Source: Oasisia sp. SBJ-2009
Taxonomy: Eukaryota; Annelida; Polychaeta; Sabellida; Siboglinidae
Direction: 5' to 3'
DNA length: 64,000 bases
Assembly (NCBI GenBank): GCA_964017155.1
Contig: OZ024861.1
Coordinates: forward strand, 16,238,283 to 16,302,282
The translations under genes and the position numbers were made by a program. Numbering within the stretch: the first letter of the stretch is position 1; the number at the start of each line of letters is the position of its first letter. Shown in pieces: positions 50,766 to 62,592 of this stretch. A model generated the notes under the pieces. It worked only from the letters and a program-made list of their open reading frames with translations. It made no database searches and was not told the DNA's origin.

Positions 50766-50844
50766 AGATTTAACAAGATTTAACAAGATTGCCACCTAGA
50801 GAATCAACTCTAGATGGCAGGTGGACAAGGAAGCCGTTTGGCTT
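50766..50844 (-). repeat. LINE 3' end: 10-bp tail repeats and two hairpins
   Basis: On the minus strand the element ends with two and a half copies of AATCTTGTTA (50766-50790). Inside this are a stem GCCACCTAGAG/CTCTAGATGGC (50791-50801 with 50808-50818, one mismatch) and AAGCC-GTTT-GGCTT (50831-50844). Short tail repeats and a 3' stem-loop recognised by the reverse transcriptase are known for CR1/L2-type LINEs. Recognition here is inferred. Confidence 0.75.
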
Positions 50845-51273
50845 ATCGAGAGTCCAACCTATCTATCTAAGTATACCCTGCCCGTCTTAGGTATATGTCA
50901 ATTTTATTTTTAAACATATTAACACTTCTAGCACCTACACAATCAGCTGATAATTTGTTCCATTCGTTTACTATTCTTTGGGAAAATGAAAATTTTCTAA
51001 TATCTAGTCTACACTGCTTCTTTGCTAATGCAACTCCATGTCCTCTAGTCCTTCTCTCTTCCTTGACCGTGAAAAAAATATTTCTGTCAATATTTTCATA
51101 CCCATTCAATATTTTAAAAACCTCAATCTGATCTCCTCTCAATCTTCTGGTTTCTAGTGTTGTTAGACCACATTCCTTTAGACGCATTTCATAGCTAATA
51201 TTCCTGAGTTTTTGTATCATTTTTGTTGCTCTCCTTTGTACTCTTTCTAGCATATCAATATCCTTCTTGCGAA
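50766..51273 (-). mobile_element. 5'-truncated CR1/Jockey-type LINE tail, copy 1
   Basis: 508-bp insert between GACTTGCATC and GTGCA of the satellite. The minus ORF (stop at 50867) encodes only the C-terminal LINE tail: DIDMLERVQRRATKMI, then TTLETRRLRGDQIEVFKILN, TRGHGVALAKK, FSQRIVNEWNKL and VNMFKNKIDIYLRRAGY. This pattern is typical of the region after the reverse transcriptase in CR1/Rex/Jockey LINEs. Upstream residues of the 149-codon ORF (MVRRPVRHSG...) are satellite read-through, not LINE. No clear target duplication is visible. Endonuclease and RT are absent, so it cannot move itself. Confidence 0.92.
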
Positions 51274-53514
51274 GTGCACAAAAAGTACCCGAATGTCGCA
51301 CAGGCCGTCGTACCATAATACAACTGTAGTCCTATGTGTGTACCTTATTGCGAAATAAGCTAGCGCAAGTAAAACATTGAAAGAACGAAGTAAAAGTGGA
51401 AGAAAGCGCCTCCCCCCCAGTTTGCTTAGATCAAAGGCGTCGCCATCTTGAAATTTGACGTCGCCGGGAACGAAAATGGCACGTCTGCCGTAATGTCGTG
51501 ACGTCACGGTATTGTTGCGGCGCGTCTTCCGGTTTGCCGCCATTACTTTGCGGCGCAGCCGAATGCTGGCGACAGATGCCAGTTTCTTTAGTGTAATCTC
51601 GACCGCATCGCGGTGGGATTTGCGTCTTTGACGCCAGTGGGGTGAAGGAATGTGGACATATGTAAGCATTGAGCCTGCTGTTTTCAATTTTGTTAGACAC
51701 CGTGCACATTGTAACACTGTTTTATTGTTTTTTCTCAGGTGTCTGCGCCCGGTGAAGATACAGCGACACGTGGCCGAATACTTCTGGCAGCATTACTGAC
51801 CGACCAGGTCCGATGATGTGAAGATTGGCGACGCGGAACAGTCATTCGACAGTGGGTGAAGCGTTGTTTTTATCAAGTTATTTTTGTTATATAACATGTT
51901 GAGGTAGATGATAATGTAGGCCGATCACTGGGAGAATCAAATCAACGATAGCATGACATCGATACATATATCACAGCTAGTGCGAGTGGACATTAGTTTT
52001 GATGTTGCAGTTCTCACAATCGAAACGTTTTACTCAGACGATTGATCGAGCTATTGTTCACGCTATATGATGTATTTCAAGATACGCAATGTCAAAATAT
52101 GATGCAAAATAATGCACATGAAACGAAACTTGTGTAAGAGGCCGGGATCGCACCGCGGAAAGTATATTAAAACTGATATGCATAAGCACCATTCGCGCGG
52201 CGAATGCCACACACATTATCGCTTGTACACATACACCCACTCAATACAGGTGAGTAGATGATTCTTTGACCGTCATGACACCAAGCACAACGCATTCATC
52301 TCGACTGGAAACAGCATACTTAGGAATCAGCATGCCAAGGCAACCTACACAAGTGCCTCTTTCTTTGCAATAGTGTAACTCAAGGGTACGCATTTGACAT
52401 GTCTTCCTTCAAAGACAAGTGTAGAGATCATTCGATGTTTTGAGACCCATATTTATTGCAGTCACACATATCTCGGCACGCAGATTTGTATCTAGGTAGT
52501 GACGGAGTTCGAATGCATATGTTGTTACATTGCCTTGGAAACAATAGCATATGCTACAGTGATCAGTGCCAACAGGCCAGCTCTTTGGCCGTGTCATGAG
52601 CGCTGTGCCGACAAACAGGTAACGACAACGGCTAGACATAACAGTGATGGCGAAGAGCCATACGAGAAACCAAGGGTTGTTCCAAACTACCCAGACAACT
52701 ACGAAGTGATATACTAGACATGCGTGGGGTTCATCACTACTCGCGCGTCTCATTCTCAGACGGTCTGTGTCGCTCACACGTCGGTCTCAAATAGGAAGAC
52801 CTGAAACCAAAGAGCAGACATGTCGCCAGTTCAATATGAAAACGAAACCACAAAGCAACTAACAGGCAATGGTCGCATCATATAATCATTGATGTTGAGC
52901 TAGCTACACACATTGTACGTCCTACAAAGCGTATTACACTACAGAGTAAATCTAGACTGTATGCGAACGAACGTCTTTTATCGCATGGAATGGCATATAA
53001 TGCTTCAGATACATCTATGCGCAGCCTGCATACAGCCCTCGTGGCGTCGCCGTTAAGACGTTTTAGAGTTCCAGATCGCAGAGAGTAGATTGCCAACACA
53101 GTGAAGGGAACTTCTGTCGTTGAGTGTAGTAGTTTGAAGCTCAGCAGTACGAATGTGAAATTAGATACTGTCCAAACGTCTATTTGCCTAGGCATAGGTG
53201 GAAAGCTGCTTGAGACTTTGAGACAACTCATCGAAGAGTGGTATGCACCATATACAGTGTACTCTGAATGAGAACACGAATATGAATATTCTGTTCCATT
53301 TCCGACAAGAATTAGGCACTTGCGCAGAATGCAAGCCAACCTCAATTGCTCCTAGGTTTGAAACTTCATTACAAGAGGCGCGGGTAGGGTAGTGCAGTGG
53401 TTTTAATACGCGCGGACGCAGCAGGCCTGATATATTTGGTCTAACAATCAATGGAGAGAGTCTGGCATTGTTGAATCTAATCGGTGTTATACGCCACGCA
53501 CATTGACTTGCATC

Positions 53515-54022
53515 AGATTTAACAAGATTTAACAAGATTGCCACCTAGAGAATCAACTCTAGATGGCAGGTGGACAAGGAAGCCGTTTGGCTTATCGAGA
53601 GTCCAACCTATCTATCTAAGTATACCCTGCCCGTCTTAGGTATATGTCAATTTTATTTTTAAACATATTAACACTTCTAGCACCTACACAATCAGCTGAT
53701 AATTTGTTCCATTCGTTTACTATTCTTTGGGAAAATGAAAATTTTCTAATATCTAGTCTACACTGCTTCTTTGCTAATGCAACTCCATGTCCTCTAGTCC
53801 TTCTCTCTTCCTTGACCGTGAAAAAAATATTTCTGTCAATATTTTCATACCCATTCAATATTTTAAAAACCTCAATCTGATCTCCTCTCAATCTTCTGGT
53901 TTCTAGTGTTGTTAGACCACATTCCTTTAGACGCATTTCATAGCTAATATTCCTGAGTTTTTGTATCATTTTTGTTGCTCTCCTTTGTACTCTTTCTAGC
54001 ATATCAATATCCTTCTTGCGAA
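53515..54022 (-). mobile_element. LINE tail, copy 2
   Basis: Same insert and same ends as copy 1; the encoded tail appears identical. It derives from unit amplification rather than a new insertion. Confidence 0.92.
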
Positions 54023-54185
54023 GTGCACAAAAAGTACCCGAATGTCGCACAGGCCGTCGTACCATAATACAACTGTAGTCCTATGTGTGTACCTTATTGC
54101 GAAATAAGCTAGCGCAAGTAAAACATTGAAAGAACGAAGTAAAAGTGGAAGAAAGCGCCTCCCCCCCAGTTTGCTTAGATCAAAG

Positions 54186-54325
54186 GCGTCGCCATCTTGA
54201 AATTTGACGTCGCCGGGAACGAAAATGGCACGTCTGCCGTAATGTCGTGACGTCACGGTATTGTTGCGGCGCGTCTTCCGGTTTGCCGCCATTACTTTGC
54301 GGCGCAGCCGAATGCTGGCGACAGA
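54186..54325 (+). promoter_or_regulatory. Promoter-like core, family B example (unit 23)
   Basis: Keeps GCCATCTTG, the CRE (54248-54255), CTTCCGGT and GCCGCCAT. Several CpGs present in family A are lost (ATGGCACG for ATGGCGCG, GTAATGTCG for GTATCGTCG). It lies about 225 bp beyond the LINE insert of this unit. Confidence 0.5.
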
Positions 54326-54849
54326 TGCCAGTTTCTTTAGTGTAATCTCGACCGCATCGCGGTGGGATTTGCGTCTTTGACGCCAGTGGGGTGAAGGAAT
54401 GTGGACATATGTAAGCATTGAGCCTGCTGTTTTCAATTTTGTTAGACACCGTGCACATTGTAACACTGTTTTATTGTTTTTTCTCAGGTGTCTGCGCCCG
54501 GTGAAGATACAGCGACACGTGGCCGAATACTTCTGGCAGCATTACTGACCGACCAGGTCCGATGATGTGAAGATTGGCGACGCGGAACAGTCATTCGACA
54601 GTGGGTGAAGCGTTGTTTTTATCAAGTTATTTTTTTTATATAACATGTTGAGGTAGATGATAATGTAGGCCGATCACTGGGAGAATCAAATCAACGATAG
54701 CATGACATCGATACATATATCACAGCTAGTGCGAGTGGACATTAGTTTTGATGTTGCAGTTCTCACAATCGAAACGTTTTACTCAGACGATTGATCGAGC
54801 TATTGTTCACGCTATATGATGTATTTCAAGATACGCAATGTCAAAATAT

Positions 54850-57598
54850 GATGCAAAATAATGCACATGAAACGAAACTTGTGTAAGAGGCCGGGATCGC
54901 ACCGCGGAAAGTATATTAAAACTGATATGCATAAGCACCATTCGCGCGGCGAATGCCACACACATTATCGCTTGTACACATACACCCACTCAATACAGGT
55001 GAGTAGATGATTCTTTGACCGTCATGACACCAAGCACAACGCATTCATCTCGACTGGAAACAGCATACTTAGGAATCAGCATGCCAAGGCAACCTACACA
55101 AGTGCCTCTTTCTTTGCAATAGTGTAACTCAAGGGTACGCATTTGACATGTCTTCCTTCAAAGACAAGTGTAGAGATCATTCGATGTTTTGAGACCCATA
55201 TTTATTGCAGTCACACATATCTCGGCACGCAGATTTGTATCTAGGTAGTGACGGAGTTCGAATGCATATGTTGTTACATTGCCTTGGAAACAATAGCATA
55301 TGCTACAGTGATCAGTGCCAACAGGCCAGCTCTTTGGCCGTGTCATGAGCGCTGTGCCGACAAACAGGTAACGACAACGGCTAGACATAACAGTGATGGC
55401 GAAGAGCCATACGAGAAACCAAGGGTTGTTCCAAACTACCCAGACAACTACGAAGTGATATACTAGACATGCGTGGGGTTCATCACTACTCGCGCGTCTC
55501 ATTCTCAGACGGTCTGTGTCGCTCACACGTCGGTCTCAAATAGGAAGACCTGAAACCAAAGAGCAGACATGTCGCCAGTTCAATATGAAAACGAAACCAC
55601 AAAGCAACTAACAGGCAATGGTCGCATCATATAATCATTGATGTTGAGCTAGCTACACACATTGTACGTCCTACAAAGCGTATTACACTACAGAGTAAAT
55701 CTAGACTGTATGCGAACGAACGTCTTTTATCGCATGGAATGGCATATAATGCTTCAGATACATCTATGCGCAGCCTGCATACAGCCCTCGTGGCGTCGCC
55801 GTTAAGACGTTTTAGAGTTCCAGATCGCAGAGAGTAGATTGCCAACACAGTGAAGGGAACTTCTGTCGTTGAGTGTAGTAGTTTGAAGCTCAGCAGTACG
55901 AATGTGAAATTAGATACTGTCCAAACGTCTATTTGCCTAGGCATAGGTGGAAAGCTGCTTGAGACTTTGAGACAACTCATCGAAGAGTGGTATGCACCAT
56001 ATACAGTGTACTCTGAATGAGAACACGAATATGAATATTCTGTTCCATTTCCGACAAGAATTAGGCACTTGCGCAGAATGCAAGCCAACCTCAATTGCTC
56101 CTAGGTTTGAAACTTCATTACAAGAGGCGCGGGTAGGGTAGTGCAGTGGTTTTAATACGCGCGGACGCAGCAGGCCTGATATATTTGGTCTAACAATCAA
56201 TGGAGAGAGTCTGGCATTGTTGAATCTAATCGGTGTTATACGCCACGCACATTGACTTGCATCAGATTTAACAAGATTTAACAAGATTGCCACCTAGAGA
56301 ATCAACTCTAGATGGCAGGTGGACAAGGAAGCCGTTTGGCTTATCGAGAGTCCAACCTATCTATCTAAGTATACCCTGCCCGTCTTAGGTATATGTCAAT
56401 TTTATTTTTAAACATATTAACACTTCTAGCACCTACACAATCAGCTGATAATTTGTTCCATTCGTTTACTATTCTTTGGGAAAATGAAAATTTTCTAATA
56501 TCTAGTCTACACTGCTTCTTTGCTAATGCAACTCCATGTCCTCTAGTCCTTCTCTCTTCCTTGACCGTGAAAAAAATATTTCTGTCAATATTTTCATACC
56601 CATTCAATATTTTAAAAACCTCAATCTGATCTCCTCTCAATCTTCTGGTTTCTAGTGTTGTTAGACCACATTCCTTTAGACGCATTTCATAGCTAATATT
56701 CCTGAGTTTTTGTATCATTTTTGTTGCTCTCCTTTGTACTCTTTCTAGCATATCAATATCCTTCTTGCGAAGTGCACAAAAAGTACCCGAATGTCGCACA
56801 GGCCGTCGTACCATAATACAACTGTAGTCCTATGTGTGTACCTTATTGCGAAATAAGCTAGCGCAAGTAAAACATTGAAAGAACGAAGTAAAAGTGGAAG
56901 AAAGCGCCTCCCCCCCAGTTTGCTTAGATCAAAGGCGTCGCCATCTTGAAATTTGACGTCGCCGGGAACGAAAATGGCACGTCTGCCGTAATGTCGTGAC
57001 GTCACGGTATTGTTGCGGCGCGTCTTCCGGTTTGCCGCCATTACTTTGCGGCGCAGCCGAATGCTGGCGACAGATGCCAGTTTCTTTAGTGTAATCTCGA
57101 CCGCATCGCGGTGGGATTTGCGTCTTTGACGCCAGTGGGGTGAAGGAATGTGGACATATGTAAGCATTGAGCCTGCTGTTTTCAATTTTGTTAGACACCG
57201 TGCACATTGTAACACTGTTTTATTGTTTTTTCTCAGGTGTCTGCGCCCGGTGAAGATACAGCGACACGTGGCCGAATACTTCTGGCAGCATTACTGACCG
57301 ACCAGGTCCGATGATGTGAAGATTGGCGACGCGGAACAGTCATTCGACAGTGGGTGAAGCGTTGTTTTTATCAAGTTATTTTTGTTATATAACATGTTGA
57401 GGTAGATGATAATGTAGGCCGATCACTGGGAGAATCAAATCAACGATAGCATGACATCGATACATATATCACAGCTAGTGCGAGTGGACATTAGTTTTGA
57501 TGTTGCAGTTCTCACAATCGAAACGTTTTACTCAGACGATTGATCGAGCTATTGTTCACGCTATATGATGTATTTCAAGATACGCAATGTCAAAATAT
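54850..57598 (+). repeat. Unit 24, family B with LINE tail
   Basis: 2749 bp. LINE at 56264-56771; CRE 56997-57004; minus ORF 55627-56094. Has TATTTTTGTTATAT near the TATA-like box, as in unit 22. Confidence 0.95.
56264..56771 (-). mobile_element. LINE tail, copy 3
   Basis: Third copy, 2749 bp on, with the same ends and the same 149-codon fused ORF (56365-56814). Confidence 0.92.
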
Positions 57599-60347
57599 GA
57601 TGCAAAATAATGCACATGAAACGAAACTTGTGTAAGAGGCCGGGATCGCACCGCGGAAAGTATATTAAAACTGATATGCATAAGCACCATTCGCGCGGCG
57701 AATGCCACACACATTATCGCTTGTACACATACACCCACTCAATACAGGTGAGTAGATGATTCTTTGACCGTCATGACACCAAGCACAACGCATTCATCTC
57801 GACTGGAAACAGCATACTTAGGAATCAGCATGCCAAGGCAACCTACACAAGTGCCTCTTTCTTTGCAATAGTGTAACTCAAGGGTACGCATTTGACATGT
57901 CTTCCTTCAAAGACAAGTGTAGAGATCATTCGATGTTTTGAGACCCATATTTATTGCAGTCACACATATCTCGGCACGCAGATTTGTATCTAGGTAGTGA
58001 CGGAGTTCGAATGCATATGTTGTTACATTGCCTTGGAAACAACAGCATATGCTACAGTGATCAGTGCCAACAGGCCAGCTCTTTGGCCGTGTCATGAGCG
58101 CTGTGCCGACAAACAGGTAACGACAACGGCTAGACATAACAGTGATGGCGAAGAGCCATACGAGAAACCAAGGGTTGTTCCAAACTACCCAGACAACTAC
58201 GAAGTGATATACTAGACATGCGTGGGGTTCATCACTACTCGCGCGTCTCATTCTCAGACGGTCTGTGTCGCTCACACGTCGGTCTCAAATAGGAAGACCT
58301 GAAACCAAAGAGCAGACATGTCGCCAGTTCAATATGAAAACGAAACCACAAAGCAACTAACAGGCAATGGTCGCATCATATAATCATTGATGTTGAGCTA
58401 GCTACACACATTGTACGTCCTACAAAGCGTATTACACTACAGAGTAAATCTAGACTGTATGCGAACGAACGTCTTTTATCGCATGGAATGGCATATAATG
58501 CTTCAGATACATCTATGCGCAGCCTGCATACAGCCCTCGTGGCGTCGCCGTTAAGACGTTTTAGAGTTCCAGATCGCAGAGAGTAGATTGCCAACACAGT
58601 GAAGGGAACTTCTGTCGTTGAGTGTAGTAGTTTGAAGCTCAGCAGTACGAATGTGAAATTAGATACTGTCCAAACGTCTATTTGCCTAGGCATAGGTGGA
58701 AAGCTGCTTGAGACTTTGAGACAACTCATCGAAGAGTGGTATGCACCATATACAGTGTACTCTGAATGAGAACACGAATATGAATATTCTGTTCCATTTC
58801 CGACAAGAATTAGGCACTTGCGCAGAATGCAAGCCAACCTCAATTGCTCCTAGGTTTGAAACTTCATTACAAGAGGCGCGGGTAGGGTAGTGCAGTGGTT
58901 TTAATACGCGCGGACGCAGCAGGCCTGATATATTTGGTCTAACAATCAATGGAGAGAGTCTGGCATTGTTGAATCTAATCGGTGTTATACGCCACGCACA
59001 TTGACTTGCATCAGATTTAACAAGATTTAACAAGATTGCCACCTAGAGAATCAACTCTAGATGGCAGGTGGACAAGGAAGCCGTTTGGCTTATCGAGAGT
59101 CCAACCTATCTATCTAAGTATACCCTGCCCGTCTTAGGTATATGTCAATTTTATTTTTAAACATATTAACACTTCTAGCACCTACACAATCAGCTGATAA
59201 TTTGTTCCATTCGTTTACTATTCTTTGGGAAAATGAAAATTTTCTAATATCTAGTCTACACTGCTTCTTTGCTAATGCAACTCCATGTCCTCTAGTCCTT
59301 CTCTCTTCCTTGACCGTGAAAAAAATATTTCTGTCAATATTTTCATACCCATTCAATATTTTAAAAACCTCAATCTGATCTCCTCTCAATCTTCTGGTTT
59401 CTAGTGTTGTTAGACCACATTCCTTTAGACGCATTTCATAGCTAATATTCCTGAGTTTTTGTATCATTTTTGTTGCTCTCCTTTGTACTCTTTCTAGCAT
59501 ATCAATATCCTTCTTGCGAAGTGCACAAAAAGTACCCGAATGTCGCACAGGCCGTCGTACCATAATACAACTGTAGTCCTATGTGTGTACCTTATTGCGA
59601 AATAAGCTAGCGCAAGTAAAACATTGAAAGAACGAAGTAAAAGTGGAAGAAAGCGCCTCCCCCCCAGTTTGCTTAGATCAAAGGCGTCGCCATCTTGAAA
59701 TTTGACGTCGCCGGGAACGAAAATGGCACGTCTGCCGTAATGTCGTGACGTCACGGTATTGTTGCGGCGCGTCTTCCGGTTTGCCGCCATTACTTTGCGG
59801 CGCAGCCGAATGCTGGCGACAGATGCCAGTTTCTTTAGTGTAATCTCGACCGCATCGCGGTGGGATTTGCGTCTTTGACGCCAGTGGGGTGAAGGAATGT
59901 GGACATATGTAAGCATTGAGCCTGCTGTTTTCAATTTTGTTAGACACCGTGCACATTGTAACACTGTTTTATTGTTTTTTCTCAGGTGTCTGCGCCCGGT
60001 GAAGATACAGCGACACGTGGCCGAATACTTCTGGCAGCATTACTGACCGACCAGGTCCGATGATGTGAAGATTGGCGACGCGGAACAGTCATTCGACAGT
60101 GGGTGAAGCGTTGTTTTTATCAAGTTATTTTTTTTATATAACATGTTGAGGTAGATGATAATGTAGGCCGATCACTGGGAGAATCAAATCAACGATAGCA
60201 TGACATCGATACATATATCACAGCTAGTGCGAGTGGACATTAGTTTTGATGTTGCAGTTCTCACAATCGAAACGTTTTACTCAGACGATTGATCGAGCTA
60301 TTGTTCACGCTATATGATGTATTTCAAGATACGCAATGTCAAAATAT
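57599..60347 (+). repeat. Unit 25, family B with LINE tail
   Basis: 2749 bp. LINE at 59013-59520; CRE 59746-59753; minus ORF 58376-58843. Private AACAACAGCATATG near 58040. Last unit with the LINE. Confidence 0.95.
59013..59520 (-). mobile_element. LINE tail, copy 4
   Basis: Last copy; the next unit has the empty site. Same ends and ORF (59114-59563). Confidence 0.92.
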
Positions 60348-62592
60348 GATGCAAAATAATGCACATGAAACGAAACTTGTGTAAGAGGCCGGGATCGCAC
60401 CGCGGAAAGTATATTAAAACTGATATGCATAAGCACCATTCGCGCGGCGAATGCCACACACATTATCGCTTGTACACATACACCCACTCAATACAGGTGA
60501 GTAGATGATTCTTTGACCGTCATGACACCAAGCACAACGCATTCATCTCGACTGGAAACAGCATACTTAGGAATCAGCATGCCAAGGCAACCTACACAAG
60601 TGCCTCTTTCTTTGCAATAGTGTAACTCAAGGGTACGCATTTGACATGTCTTCCTTCAAAGACAAGTGTAGAGATCATTCGATGTTTTGAGACCCATATT
60701 TATTGCAGTCACACATATCTCGGCACGCAGATTTGTATCTAGGTAGTGACGGAGTTCGAATGCATATGTTGTTACATTGCCTTGGAAACAATAGCATATG
60801 CTACAGTGATCAGTGCCAACAGGCCAGCTCTTTGGCCGTGTCATGAGCGCTGTGCCGACAAACAGGTAACGACAACGGCTAGACATAACAGTGATGGCGA
60901 AGAGCCATACGAGAAACCAAGGGTTGTTCCAAACTACCCAGACAACTACGAAGTGATATACTAGACATGCGTGGGGTTCATCACTACTCGCGCGTCTCAT
61001 TCTCAGACGGTCTGTGTCGCTCACACGTCGGTCTCAAATAGGAAGACCTGAAACCAAAGAGCAGACATGTCGCCAGTTCAATATGAAAACGAAACCACAA
61101 AGCAACTAACAGGCAATGGTCGCATCATATAATCATTGATGTTGAGCTAGCTACACACATTGTACGTCCTACAAAGCGTATTACACTACAGAGTAAATCT
61201 AGACTGTATGCGAACGAACGTCTTTTATCGCATGGAATGGCATATAATGCTTCAGATACATCTATGCGCAGCCTGCATACAGCCCTCGTGGCGTCGCCGT
61301 TAAGACGTTTTAGAGTTCCAGATCGCAGAGAGTAGATTGCCAACACAGTGAAGGGAACTTCTGTCGTTGAGTGTAGTAGTTTGAAGCTCAGCAGTACGAA
61401 TGTGAAGTTAGATACTGTCCAAACGTCTATTTGCCTAGGCATAGGTGGAAAGCTGCTTGAGATTTTGAGACAACTCATCGAAGAGTGGTATGCACCATAT
61501 ACAGTGTACTGTGAATGAGAACACGAATATGAATATTCTGTTCCATTTCCGACAAGAATTAGGCACTTGCGCAGAATGCAAGCCAACCTCAATTGCTCCT
61601 AGGTTTGAAACTTCATTACAAGAGGCGCGGGTAGGGTAGTGCAGTGGTTTTAATACGCGCGGACGCAGCAGGCCTGATATATTTGGTCTAAAAATCAATG
61701 GAGAGAGTCTGGCATTGTTGAATCTTATCGGTGTTATACGCCACGCACATTGACTTGCATCGTGCATAAAAAGTACCCGAATGTCGCACAGGCCGTCGTA
61801 CCATAATACAACTGTAGTCCTATGTGTGTACCTTATTGCGAAATAAGCTAGCGCAAGTAAAACGTTGAAAGAACGAAGTAAACGTGGAAGAAAGCGCCTC
61901 CCCCCCCCCCAGTTTGCTTAGATCAAAGGCGTCGCCATCTTGAAATTTGACGTCGCCGGGAACGAAAATGGCACGTCTGCCGTAATGTCGTGACGTCACG
62001 GTATTGTTGTGGCGCGTCTTCCGGTTTGCCGCCATTACTTTGCCGCGCAGCCGAATGCTGGCGACAGACGCCAGTTTCTTTAGTGTAATATCGACCGCAT
62101 CGCGGTGGGATTTGCGTCTTTGACGCCAGTGGGGTGAAGGAATGTGGACATATGTAAGCATTGAGCCTGCTGTTTTCAATTTTGTTAGACACCGTGCACA
62201 TTGTAACGCTGTTTTATTGTTTTTTCTCAGGTGTCTGCGCCCGGTGAAGATACAGCGACACGTGGCCGAATACTTCTGGCAGCATTACTGACCGACCAGG
62301 CCCGATGATGTGAAGATTGGCGACGCGGAACAGTCATTCGACAGTGGGTGAAGCGTTGTTTTTATCAAGTTATTTTTTTTATATAACATGTTGAGGTAGA
62401 TGATAATGTAGGCCGATCACTGCGAGAATCAAATCAACGATAGCATGACATCGATACATACATCACAGCTAGTGCGAGTGGACATTAGTTTTGATGTTGC
62501 AGTTCTCACAATCGAAACGTTTTATTCAGACGATTGATCGAGCTATTGTTGACGTTATATGATGTATTCCAAGATACGCAATGTCAAAATAT
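60348..62592 (+). repeat. Unit 26, family B, no LINE
   Basis: 2245 bp with an uninterrupted GCATCGTGCATAAAAAG (about 61757), the empty site for the LINE of units 22-25. CRE 61991-61998; minus ORF 61125-61592. Shares GTGAAGTTAG and GAGATTTTGAG with unit 27. Confidence 0.95.

Larger units (their letters stand above)
49352..52100 (+). repeat. Unit 22, family B with LINE tail
   Basis: 2749 bp including a 508-bp LINE insert (50766-51273). Its left half has private variants (ACATCAAAAG near 49367, CAGATCTTTGG near 49829) not seen in units 23-25, while its right half matches them, so it is the edge of the amplified block. CRE 51499-51506; minus ORF 50129-50596. Confidence 0.94.
52101..54849 (+). 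repeat. Unit 23, family B with LINE tail
   Basis: 2749 bp. LINE at 53515-54022; CRE 54248-54255; minus ORF 52878-53345. Carries GTGTACTCTGAATG, shared with units 24-25 but not 22. Confidence 0.95.
49352..60347 (+). repeat. LINE-bearing subarray, 4 x 2749 bp
   Basis: Four consecutive units with exactly 2749-bp spacing and the LINE at the same site, almost without sequence differences. Unit 21 to the left and unit 26 to the right have the empty site. One insertion followed by local amplification explains this. Confidence 0.95.

Noticed and set aside
50867..51316. 149-codon ORF as a complete gene with its own start
   Set aside because: The first roughly 14 codons are satellite sequence; only the later part is LINE. 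It is a truncated C-terminal LINE remnant.
52144..52154. Minus-strand B-box-like GGTGCGATCCC in family B
   Set aside because: It has no paired A box upstream, no acceptor stem, and the match is weaker in family A. Probably coincidental.
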